This document shows, piece by piece, positions 25,078-32,704 of a DNA stretch of 64,000 nt; the stretch's first letter is position 1; each line of letters begins with the position of its first letter. The translations under genes were made by a program, and so were the position numbers. The stretch lies in NCBI GenBank assembly GCA_913063165.1, contig CAJXZL010000003.1:1-64000 (forward strand), read 5' to 3'. The notes under the pieces are model-generated. The model was given only the letters and a program-made list of their open reading frames with translations, searched no databases and had not been told where the DNA came from. This DNA is from an uncultured Saccharospirillaceae bacterium. Lineage in GTDB: Bacteria; Pseudomonadota; Gammaproteobacteria; Pseudomonadales; Natronospirillaceae.

Positions 25078-26043
25078 ATGAAAACCGTGCTTTGTTTTGG
25101 CGAAGCTCTAATCGATTTTTTACAGATTAATCAGACTGAAGCCGACGGTTTGTCACTACCCGAGTACCGACAATTTCCTGGTGGCGCCCCTGCGAATGTG
25201 GCGGTCGCTATTGCCAAGTTGGGCGGTGCATCCCGTTTTGCTGGACAGGTAGGCCAAGATGCCTTTGGGGCGTTTCTGACGCAAGCGCTAGACCGCTATG
25301 GTGTCGACACCCAGTCTGTGTTGCATCACCCGACCGCACAAACGGCCATGGCATTTGTCAGTCTTGATGCCACTGGCGAACGGACCTTCTCATTTTATCG
25401 GCGACAAACCGCCGATGTGGTGATCACACCTGATCAAATACAAGACCATTGGTTTCACAACGTTGGATGCTTGCACCTCTGTTCCAACACCCTGACCGAT
25501 GCTGATATTACCAAAACCACCCAACAGATGATCACGACAGGAAAGGCAATGGGTTGCCTCATCAGTGTGGACGTGAACTTACGTCCTTCATTGTGGCCAA
25601 ATAGCCACATAGACCGCCAACGGGTCGTGGATGTGATGCACCAAGCCGACATCATCAAGTTATCGCGCGAAGAATTGGAGGCTCTGGACACCGTGGTGCC
25701 AGGCACGCTCTGTCAGCAACTCTTGGATCAGGGCGTATTGGCCTTGTTGATTACCGACGGCCCGCATCCTATTGAGGTGCTGACCCGCGATACCGCCTGG
25801 ACTCAGGCAACGCCACAGGTCACGGCGGTTGATACCACGGCGGCCGGCGATGCATTCAGTGGTGGACTGCTCTATGGTCTGGCGGCACTGGCGGATCCAC
25901 GTGCCGGACTTGCCGACGCGGCCAGCTTACGATCAATGGTGGCTTTTGCCAGTGACTGCGGTGCGCTCACAGTCACACGACAGGGCGCTTATCCCGCGCT
26001 CCCCACTCATGACGAGGTGGCATTATTTCAATCCCAACGTTAA
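25078..26043 (+). CDS. Fructokinase, PfkB-family carbohydrate kinase
   Basis: A 321-residue ribokinase-fold sugar kinase. The N-terminal PfkB signature is GGAPANVAVAIAKLGG with GQVGQDAFGAFL. The C-terminal signature is DTTAAGDAFSGGLLYG, where the Asp of AAGD is the catalytic base. Sequence style and length fit bacterial fructokinase, giving fructose 6-phosphate. The following gene is an AGE-family isomerase, so the pair could convert mannose to fructose and then to fructose 6-phosphate. Family certain, substrate inferred. Confidence 0.85.
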   Translation: MKTVLCFGEALIDFLQINQTEADGLSLPEYRQFPGGAPANVAVAIAKLGGASRFAGQVGQDAFGAFLTQALDRYGVDTQSVLHHPTAQTAMAFVSLDATGERTFSFYRRQTADVVITPDQIQDHWFHNVGCLHLCSNTLTDADITKTTQQMITTGKAMGCLISVDVNLRPSLWPNSHIDRQRVVDVMHQADIIKLSREELEALDTVVPGTLCQQLLDQGVLALLITDGPHPIEVLTRDTAWTQATPQVTAVDTTAAGDAFSGGLLYGLAALADPRAGLADAASLRSMVAFASDCGALTVTRQGAYPALPTHDEVALFQSQR

Positions 26044-26096
26044 TCCCCAAGGCCGCAAGGTCGCCTGCATTTTTACAGCAGCATATTGCCGATATC

Positions 26097-27239
26097 TTGG
26101 CGTTTTATGCACCTCAGGTACGAGACCCAGCCAGCGGTTTTCATCAGAATTTTTATGATGATGGCACCGTGTTTTCGCCAGACGTCAAGCACCTGGTAAG
26201 CAGTTGTCGCATGGTAGTGAACTATTGCATTGCCGAACGTCTGTTTGATGACCCGTCCTATCGCAGCCTCTGGCAACATGGTCTTGAAGCTATTCGTTCG
26301 GTCCATTGGCAGTCTGAACACAAGGGGTATATCTGGACGTTAGACGCCACGGGCGCAACCGATCAAACCCATTATTGCTATGGCTTGGCCTTTACGCTGT
26401 TGGCATTTTCTGCCGCGGTGCAGCAAGGGGATGTGCAAGCAAAAAGCGAATTGTATCGGACCTGGGACTGTTTAGAGGCCCATTTCTGGCAAGCTGACAT
26501 CGGTCTGTATGCTGACCACATCAGTCTGGATTGGCAGATTACCGATCCCTACCGCGGCCAAAATGCCAACATGCATTGCTGCGAGGCGCTGATACTGGCC
26601 TATGAAGCCACCCAAGACCTGCAGTTCCTAGAACGCGCCCTACAGTTGGCCGAGACGGTAGCCGTGACCCTCGCCGACCGGTCGGGCGGTTTTATTTGGG
26701 AGCATTTTCACGCTGATCTGAGCATCGACTGGGACTATAATCGGGATGATCCGAAAAACCTCTATCGCCCGTGGGGTTTTCAGCCGGGTCACCAAACCGA
26801 GTGGGCCAAATTGTTGTTACAGCTGTACCAACACCGCCCAGAACCCTGGTTACTGAGTCGCGCCCGCGCCCTGTTTGATACCACGCTACCCCTGGCCTGG
26901 GATGATAAAAATGGCGGCCTCATTTATGGCTTTGCGCCTGACCATAGCCTGTGCGACGGAGACAAATACTTTTGGGTGCAGGCTGAGACGCTGGCAGCTG
27001 CCGGATTATTGGCGCAGCTAACCGGTGAACAGGCATATTGGGATTGGTATGATCGCATCTGGGATTATTGCTGGATGCACTTTATCGATCATGACGTTGG
27101 GGCTTGGTATCGCGTGTTGACACAGGATAACCGCAAGACCAGTAACCGCAAAAGTGAAGCCGGCGCCAAATGCGATTATCACACCATCGGCGCCTGCTAT
27201 TTGCTACAGCAGCATTTATCGGGTGTTACGCCTGTCTAA
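26097..27239 (+). CDS. AGE-family sugar isomerase/epimerase (mannose isomerase-like); true start uncertain
   Basis: A member of the N-acylglucosamine 2-epimerase superfamily, an (alpha/alpha)6 barrel that interconverts sugars such as mannose and fructose. Visible blocks are DPASGFHQNFYDDG, FAPDHSL-type and the catalytic-site His segments HCCEALILAYEA, WGFQPGHQTEWAKLL and KYFWVQAETLAAAGLL. Only a TTG at 26097 is available as a conventional start, and it has no ribosome site. The frame is open back to 26013 and residues upstream (LQQHIADILAFYAP) look like real family sequence. GAGG at 26014-26017 lies seven bases before an in-frame ATT at 26025, inside the end of the fructokinase gene. Starting there would give 404 residues, the usual length. 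Confidence 0.8.
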   Translation: MAFYAPQVRDPASGFHQNFYDDGTVFSPDVKHLVSSCRMVVNYCIAERLFDDPSYRSLWQHGLEAIRSVHWQSEHKGYIWTLDATGATDQTHYCYGLAFTLLAFSAAVQQGDVQAKSELYRTWDCLEAHFWQADIGLYADHISLDWQITDPYRGQNANMHCCEALILAYEATQDLQFLERALQLAETVAVTLADRSGGFIWEHFHADLSIDWDYNRDDPKNLYRPWGFQPGHQTEWAKLLLQLYQHRPEPWLLSRARALFDTTLPLAWDDKNGGLIYGFAPDHSLCDGDKYFWVQAETLAAAGLLAQLTGEQAYWDWYDRIWDYCWMHFIDHDVGAWYRVLTQDNRKTSNRKSEAGAKCDYHTIGACYLLQQHLSGVTPV

Positions 27240-27255
27240 GACCGGCAAAGGTCAC

Positions 27256-28488
27256 TCATTCGTAGGTGCGTTGGTCATCAATCACGATACCGTCTTTCGG
27301 CAATGCGCCTGGCGCTACCATGACCACGTCACCGCGCACCTTGCACAGGTCTCGAATGGCTGTGGTGACTTGCGCTGCAAAAGCGTCACCCGTTTCGGTG
27401 GTTTCGATATGAAGTGCCATTTGATCGGCATGATCCAAGGTTTCTACCACCATACGGGCAGCTGAAATGCTCGGAAAGCGGCCAACAATGGCGCCCACTT
27501 GGTGCGGATGCACAAACATACCCCGCACCTTGGCAGACTGATCGGCCCGTCCCATCCATCCCACAATACGCTTACCCGTACGGCCACACGGACTCTCAGT
27601 GCTCATAAAAGCGGACAAATCACCCGTCGCAAACCGAATCAGCGGATAGTCGGCATTGAGGGTGGTAACCAATATTTCACCGACCTCACCGGCAGCGACT
27701 GGCTCTCCAGTGCCGGGATTGACCAATTCTACGATAATGCCTTCATTGACGATCATGCCTTCTAAGGCGTCACTTTCGTAAGCCACAATGCCCAGTTCAG
27801 CGGTACCATAGCATTGAAAGGTTGCGATGCCGCGGTCTTGAAACCAAGCCCTCAGGCTCGGTGGCAGCGCTTCTCCCGTCACCAAGGCGCGCTTGATGCA
27901 ACTCACATCAACCGCCATTTCCTCGGCTTTTTCGATAATCATTTTTAAAAATGACGGTGTGCCGACATACCCATTGGGCTGCACATCATGGATGGTGACA
28001 ACCTGCAATTCGGTTTGGCCAACGCCCGCAGGAATAACCGCGCAACCCAAAGCATGAGCGCCTGAGTCGAACATGCGCCCAGCCGGCGTCAAGTGATAAC
28101 TAAAACAATTGTGGACAATATCCCCAGCACGAAAACCGGCCGCATAGAGCGCACGCGCTGACCGGAAATAGTCGGCACGGTAGGATTCCGGTTCGTAAAT
28201 TGGTCCTGGCGAGCTAAAAACATATTTAATTTGGGGCCATTTAGCTGCTACCAATCCCCCAAAGGGTTTTTGCTTGTCTTGCAGTGCTTTCAAATCAGAC
28301 TTACGCAACACAGGAATGTCCGACATATCGTCGGGCGTTAGGATATTTTGAGGTGTTACGTCCTGCAGTAACGGCCCCCAAGAGGTGTGGGCTTTCACGT
28401 GGGAAAGCTGCACCTGTAGCGCAGTGAGCAACTCCTGCTCTCGTTCGGCAGGCAAACGCGTTTCTAATACATCATAGAAGCGGCTCAT
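27256..28488 (-). CDS. PaaK-like AMP-forming acyl-CoA ligase family protein with atypical nucleotide loop
   Basis: A 410-residue member of the phenylacetate-CoA ligase family. LRKSDLKALQ, HNCFSYHLTPAGRMFD, GYVGTPSFLKMIIEKA, CYGTAELGIVAYE and the C-terminal GRADQSAKVRGMFVHPHQV follow the PaaK order, including the adenylate-binding YGTAE. The usual Ser/Thr/Gly-rich P-loop (SSGTTG) is replaced by FSSPGPIYEPE. It is last in the importer operon, after livF; GAGGA precedes its ATG. It may activate an aromatic or other carboxylic acid, or have lost ligase activity. Confidence 0.82.
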   Translation of the reverse strand: MSRFYDVLETRLPAEREQELLTALQVQLSHVKAHTSWGPLLQDVTPQNILTPDDMSDIPVLRKSDLKALQDKQKPFGGLVAAKWPQIKYVFSSPGPIYEPESYRADYFRSARALYAAGFRAGDIVHNCFSYHLTPAGRMFDSGAHALGCAVIPAGVGQTELQVVTIHDVQPNGYVGTPSFLKMIIEKAEEMAVDVSCIKRALVTGEALPPSLRAWFQDRGIATFQCYGTAELGIVAYESDALEGMIVNEGIIVELVNPGTGEPVAAGEVGEILVTTLNADYPLIRFATGDLSAFMSTESPCGRTGKRIVGWMGRADQSAKVRGMFVHPHQVGAIVGRFPSISAARMVVETLDHADQMALHIETTETGDAFAAQVTTAIRDLCKVRGDVVMVAPGALPKDGIVIDDQRTYE

Positions 28489-28519
28489 GCTGCGGTCCTC
28501 AAAAAGAATGTGGTTGCTG

Positions 28520-29341
28520 TCATAACCAACGCTTGCGGCGTTTGAATGACTTCAAATTTTTAAAAGATTTTCTATCGCCATCACCACCACCGAGATAGAA
28601 CTCTTTCACGTCGTTGTTGTTCATCAATTCTTCACTGGTTCCGTCCATCACAACCTTACCTGACTCCATAATGTAGCCGTAGGTGGAGTGTTTTAACGCC
28701 ATGGTGGCATTTTGCTCAACGAGCAACATGGTAATGCCCTGCTCTTGGTTGATTTTCTTAATAATGCCAAACACTTCTTTCACCAACAGCGGAGACAAGC
28801 CCATTGACGGCTCATCCAATAAAATCATTTCTGGGCGCGCCATAATGGCTCGACCAATGGCTAACATTTGCTGCTCACCGCCTGACAAATAGCCGGCCAA
28901 TCCCGTTCGCTCTTTGAGGCGCGGGAAGTATTCAAATACCAATTCAATGTCTTGATTGACTTGGTTGTCTTTGCGCGTAAAGGCGCCTAATCGGAGATTC
29001 TCAATAACCGTCATGTCTTCGATAATGCGACGGCCTTCCATGACCTGAAAAATGCCTTTTCGGACAATTTTTGCAGGATCTTGGTTGCCAATACTTTCAC
29101 CCTTGTAGGTGACTTCACCCTTGGTGATTTCTCCATCTTCGGTAGACAACAGGCCAGATATGGCTTTCAGCGTTGTTGACTTACCCGCACCATTGGGACC
29201 CAAAAGGGTCACAATTTCGCCCCTTGGTACATTCAGACTGACGCCCCGTAACACCAAGATCACGTCATCGTAGACGACCTCAATGTTGTTGACGTTCAGA
29301 AGGATGTCTTTAGATTCTGATTCTAAAGCCGCATCGGTCAT
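28520..29341 (-). CDS. livF: ABC transporter ATP-binding protein, LivF type
   Basis: A 273-residue ATPase of the branched-chain amino acid family (HAAT). Walker A GPNGAGKST, Q-loop QVMEGRRI, signature YLSGGEQQMLAIGRA, Walker B MILLDEPSMGLSP and H-loop region LLVEQNATMAL are intact. RGIFQVMEGRRIIEDMTVIE is typical of LivF. Start at 29341 (MTDAALES) with GGAG upstream. Interposed between the binding-protein gene and the PaaK-like gene, it completes the importer. Confidence 0.9.
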   Translation of the reverse strand: MTDAALESESKDILLNVNNIEVVYDDVILVLRGVSLNVPRGEIVTLLGPNGAGKSTTLKAISGLLSTEDGEITKGEVTYKGESIGNQDPAKIVRKGIFQVMEGRRIIEDMTVIENLRLGAFTRKDNQVNQDIELVFEYFPRLKERTGLAGYLSGGEQQMLAIGRAIMARPEMILLDEPSMGLSPLLVKEVFGIIKKINQEQGITMLLVEQNATMALKHSTYGYIMESGKVVMDGTSEELMNNNDVKEFYLGGGDGDRKSFKNLKSFKRRKRWL

Positions 29342-29360
29342 AACCTTGCTCCAGGTACTC

Positions 29361-29395
29361 AAAATAAATAGCGGAGGCGGGCAACGCCCGCCTCC
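29361..29395 (-). terminator. Strong hairpin with U-rich tail between the binding protein gene and livF
   Basis: GGAGGCGGGC (29373-29382) and GCCCGCCTCC (29386-29395) form a perfect 10-base stem with a 3-base loop. On the minus strand it is followed by TATTTATTTT. It lies right after the binding-protein stop and before livF, so it probably causes partial termination and raises binding-protein mRNA over downstream genes. Confidence 0.75.
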
Positions 29396-29401
29396 TCAGG
29401 A

Positions 29402-30649
29402 TTACCAGCCTAACCAGTCAGCACGACGAGGTAGGTTAGCTTCATACACGCGGCTCATTGATGGCTTGCCACCGTTCCAACGTGTCTGATAAACCAAGAC
29501 TTCGGTCATGCCACGGTGGTCATCAGCAGTCCAAGTTGATGGACGGCAAACACCTTCAAGACCTGCAGGCACATGGTTTACAAAAGTTTCCATAGCGTCT
29601 TTCAGGGTAGTACCCGTCAATTCACCTTTCATTTGTGCTACTTTCATGGCATCAACCATGTTAGACGCCGCACAGACACCACGGATGTAGTGAACAGAAC
29701 GGTAGTCGTCATCTGTTGCTGTCATCTTAGAAATGGCAGACAGTTTGGTAAATCCAGCAGTAGCAGCGGCATCATTCCAAGACGCAGTACTGTTCACGAA
29801 TACCACACCATCACCGGCTTCACCGGTAGCAGCAAAGGCATTCATATCCCAGCCCCATACGTTCGCGAGGAATTGCGTTTTAACACCCACAGTAGAACAG
29901 GCTTTAATCAAAGAAATGTTAGAGCCACCGGTGTTACCCAAGTAAGCGTATTGCGCACCGCCATCCTTGAGTGACAAACACTGTGCTTTAAAGTCGCCTG
30001 GGCTCAAGCTGTATTCGATTGGATTCAATATTTCAAATCCTAGCTCTTCTGCATAGGCAGCACAGGATTCCTTAGGTGCATTTGGATAAGGGTGATTCAT
30101 GCCCATGTGGACAAACTTAGGTGTACCTGCTTCGCCACGTTTTTTCCAATCATCCGCCGCAAAGGCTACCAAACCACGACAGCCGTCTGAGTAAGATGGG
30201 CCATAGAAGAAGTTATAAGGTGCTGGGCTCTTCGTGCGCTCAGACGTACCCTTTGGATCGGTAAGGTGTGCAGAAAACGATGCTGACATCGTAAATACTT
30301 TGTCTTTAGCAACAAAGCCTACCAAGGCTTCAGTGTCTGCCGTTCCCCAACCCTGTAGCGCAACGAGTTGATTTCTAGACATGGCTTTTTTATACAGGGC
30401 TACGGCTTGTGGTGCGTTATAACCATAGTCGACTGATTCAAAGTCGAGCATGTTGCCGTTAATGCCACCGTTTTGGTTGGTGTATTTCAGAACATCTGCC
30501 ACACCCATGCCGTAAGGCTGGCCAACATCAGAGGTTGGACCACTGAATGCCGAGATGTGAAGGACAGGGATGCCCTCAGCTAGGGCACCCATCGAGAGTA
30601 CCGATGTCAGTGCAATCGTGCTGCACAATCCTACGAGTTTCTTATTCAT
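29402..30649 (-). CDS. livK: Periplasmic substrate-binding protein of the LivK type
   Basis: A 415-residue type I periplasmic binding protein. The signal peptide is KKLVGLCSTIALTSVLSMGA with cleavage after ALA near residue 24. The mature start VLHISAFSGPTSDVGQPYGM and GGINGNMLDFESVDYGYN resemble Leu/Ile/Val and aromatic acid binding proteins. I chose ATG 30649, which has GGGAAG seven bases upstream. It lies after livM and before livF in an operon with two acyl-CoA ligases, so a carboxylic acid ligand is more likely than a branched-chain amino acid. Confidence 0.88.
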   Translation of the reverse strand: MNKKLVGLCSTIALTSVLSMGALAEGIPVLHISAFSGPTSDVGQPYGMGVADVLKYTNQNGGINGNMLDFESVDYGYNAPQAVALYKKAMSRNQLVALQGWGTADTEALVGFVAKDKVFTMSASFSAHLTDPKGTSERTKSPAPYNFFYGPSYSDGCRGLVAFAADDWKKRGEAGTPKFVHMGMNHPYPNAPKESCAAYAEELGFEILNPIEYSLSPGDFKAQCLSLKDGGAQYAYLGNTGGSNISLIKACSTVGVKTQFLANVWGWDMNAFAATGEAGDGVVFVNSTASWNDAAATAGFTKLSAISKMTATDDDYRSVHYIRGVCAASNMVDAMKVAQMKGELTGTTLKDAMETFVNHVPAGLEGVCRPSTWTADDHRGMTEVLVYQTRWNGGKPSMSRVYEANLPRRADWLGW

Positions 30650-30678
30650 AACCATACTTCCCATTTTTGTTTTTGTTT

Positions 30679-30711
30679 GGGGCTGGCCCCAGGGTTTGTG
30701 CCCGTGGGCAC
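30679..30711 (-). other. Two adjacent hairpins in the livM-livK intergenic region
   Basis: GGGGC-TG-GCCCC (30679-30690) and GTGCCC-GT-GGGCAC (30698-30711) are perfect short stems just upstream of the binding-protein ribosome site. Neither has a U-tract. They probably protect or demarcate the binding-protein mRNA segment. Confidence 0.5.
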
Positions 30712-30718
30712 GATTGTG

Positions 30719-31780
30719 TTAATAACTAAACGGATACAGTTTCCAATACGCTTTGGTCATTCTCCACCTGTGCGCCAGTCCGTCTGGCTCAAAGATAAGG
30801 AATAGGATAATCGCAATGCCAATCGACATTTGCTTTAGATAGGTCATGCTGTGCGCCAGTGACGGAAATACATCCCGTAAACCACCGGCCGCAAATTCCA
30901 TCACTTCCGGTAACAAGACCATGAAGATGACACCCATGAGTGAGCCCATTACCGAGCCCAAGCCGCCAATAATGATCATGGCGAGGAACTGAATCGACAA
31001 TAGAATGTTAAAACCTTCTGCCGAGATGAAGCCCAAATAGTGGCCAAACAGGGCGCCACCGATACCAGCAAAAAATGAGCTGATACCGAACGACATAATG
31101 CGGTACTTGGTGAGGTTGATCCCCATGATTTCAGCACTCAGATAGTGATCGCGGACCGCTACCAGCGCCCGTCCATCTCGGCTGCGCATCAGGTTGGCAC
31201 CTAGCACGAAGCTCAACACCAGCCAGAAAAGTACAATATAGAAAAACGACTGGTCGCTATCAAATGCAAAGCCAAAGATGCTCACTGGGTTGGCCATGGC
31301 GCCATAAGGGCCACCGGTAAACCAGCCTGCGCGACCGAAGAAATCTTCCAGAATATACTGGGAAGCCAAGGTCGCAATGGCCAAATACAGGCCTTTAATA
31401 CGACCCGCGGGAACGCCGAACATCAAACCCACTGCCATGGTGAGCAAGCCCGCTAGGGGAATAGAAAAGAATACGGGGATGCCGGTGCTGTTGTTGATCC
31501 AAGCAGAAGCAAAGGCACCAAACCCAAAGAAAGCCGCATGACCCAAAGATATTTGGCCGGTGAATCCCACCAATATATTCAAGCCCAACGCAGCAACCGC
31601 GTAATAGCCGATTTGAATCGACAGGTTCAGCACATAGCTGTCGGCAAATATTGGCATGATCAATAGAAAAGCAATGCTCGCCAATACCATCTTTCTGGAG
31701 AAAGGGGTCGGGAATATCGTGCTGTCTTTCTCGTAGGTGGTACGAAAATCGCCACACTTCATCGTGTTATGACTGGCCAT
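30719..31780 (-). CDS. livM: ABC transporter permease, LivM type
   Basis: A 353-residue inner-membrane permease with about nine to ten hydrophobic helices. GLNILVGFTGQISLGHAAFFGFGAF is the LivM hallmark in the N-terminal half, and IGGLGSVMGSLMGVIF marks the second half. Its ATG lies two bases after the livH stop (TAG), so the two permeases are translationally coupled. GAGAGG, overlapping the livH end, serves as ribosome site. Confidence 0.92.
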   Translation of the reverse strand: MASHNTMKCGDFRTTYEKDSTIFPTPFSRKMVLASIAFLLIMPIFADSYVLNLSIQIGYYAVAALGLNILVGFTGQISLGHAAFFGFGAFASAWINNSTGIPVFFSIPLAGLLTMAVGLMFGVPAGRIKGLYLAIATLASQYILEDFFGRAGWFTGGPYGAMANPVSIFGFAFDSDQSFFYIVLFWLVLSFVLGANLMRSRDGRALVAVRDHYLSAEIMGINLTKYRIMSFGISSFFAGIGGALFGHYLGFISAEGFNILLSIQFLAMIIIGGLGSVMGSLMGVIFMVLLPEVMEFAAGGLRDVFPSLAHSMTYLKQMSIGIAIILFLIFEPDGLAHRWRMTKAYWKLYPFSY

Positions 31781-31782
31781 TG

Positions 31783-32676
31783 CTATATCCTCTCAATATC
31801 TTTGGTGCCAAACAGACCGTATGGCTTAATCATCAAAATAATCACCATGACGTAGAATGGTGCGATGGTGTATAGGTTGCCCCACTGCAGATATTCGTAG
31901 TCGACGAACTGCGCCATGTTTTCCAACACACCGATGGCAATACCACCAACAATGGCACCCACAATGGAATCCAGTCCGCCTAAAATAACGGCCGGGAACA
32001 CTTTAATGCCGAAGAAGGCCAGCGCCTGTGACACACCATTGACCATGCCGACTACCACACCGGCCAGCGCCGATACCATGGCAGAAATGGCCCAGGCCAT
32101 CGCAAATACTGTCTTAACAGAAATACCCAAACTCTGGGCGACTTGTTGGTCAAATGCCGTTGCCCGCATCGCCAAGCCCATTTTTGAATACTTAAAGAAG
32201 AAGTAAAAACCCACCATGATTACCACGGAAATCACCAGGCTCATCATGTAGGCCGTTTGCACGTTCAAACCAAATATGACGACACTTTCTTGTTCGAACA
32301 CTTGTGGAAAGGGCTTGGCGAATACACCAAACATCCAATTCATCAAGGCTTGAAAGGTAATAGACAGTCCAATGGTTAACATGATGACCGAAATAATGGG
32401 TTCACCAATCATTGGCCGCAGCACCAAGACTTGCAGCACCACACCAAACACCATCATAAAGACCAGCGTGAGCGAGAAGCCCAACCAAAATGGCAGTTGG
32501 TATTCAACCAAGAAGGCCCAACATACCCAGGCACCAATCAGTAAGAATTCGCCTTGGGCAAAGTTGACCACCTGAGTGGATTTGTAAATCAGGACAAAGC
32601 ACATCGCCACAACCCCATACAGGGTGCCGACAATGAGGCCATTGACCAAAAGTTGTGTGAACAATTCATAATTCAT
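31783..32676 (-). CDS. livH: ABC transporter permease, LivH type
   Basis: A 297-residue permease with the LivH start LVNGLIVGTLYGVVAMCFVL, followed by VNFAQGEFLLIGAW. AVILGGLDSIVGAIVGGIAIG is the C-terminal cytoplasmic-loop signature that contacts the ATPases. It lies between the long-chain-type acyl-CoA synthetase gene and livM on the same strand. Confidence 0.92.
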   Translation of the reverse strand: MNYELFTQLLVNGLIVGTLYGVVAMCFVLIYKSTQVVNFAQGEFLLIGAWVCWAFLVEYQLPFWLGFSLTLVFMMVFGVVLQVLVLRPMIGEPIISVIMLTIGLSITFQALMNWMFGVFAKPFPQVFEQESVVIFGLNVQTAYMMSLVISVVIMVGFYFFFKYSKMGLAMRATAFDQQVAQSLGISVKTVFAMAWAISAMVSALAGVVVGMVNGVSQALAFFGIKVFPAVILGGLDSIVGAIVGGIAIGVLENMAQFVDYEYLQWGNLYTIAPFYVMVIILMIKPYGLFGTKDIERI

Positions 32677-32704
32677 AATATCGACTCCAATTCTCGCTTC
32701 CGCA

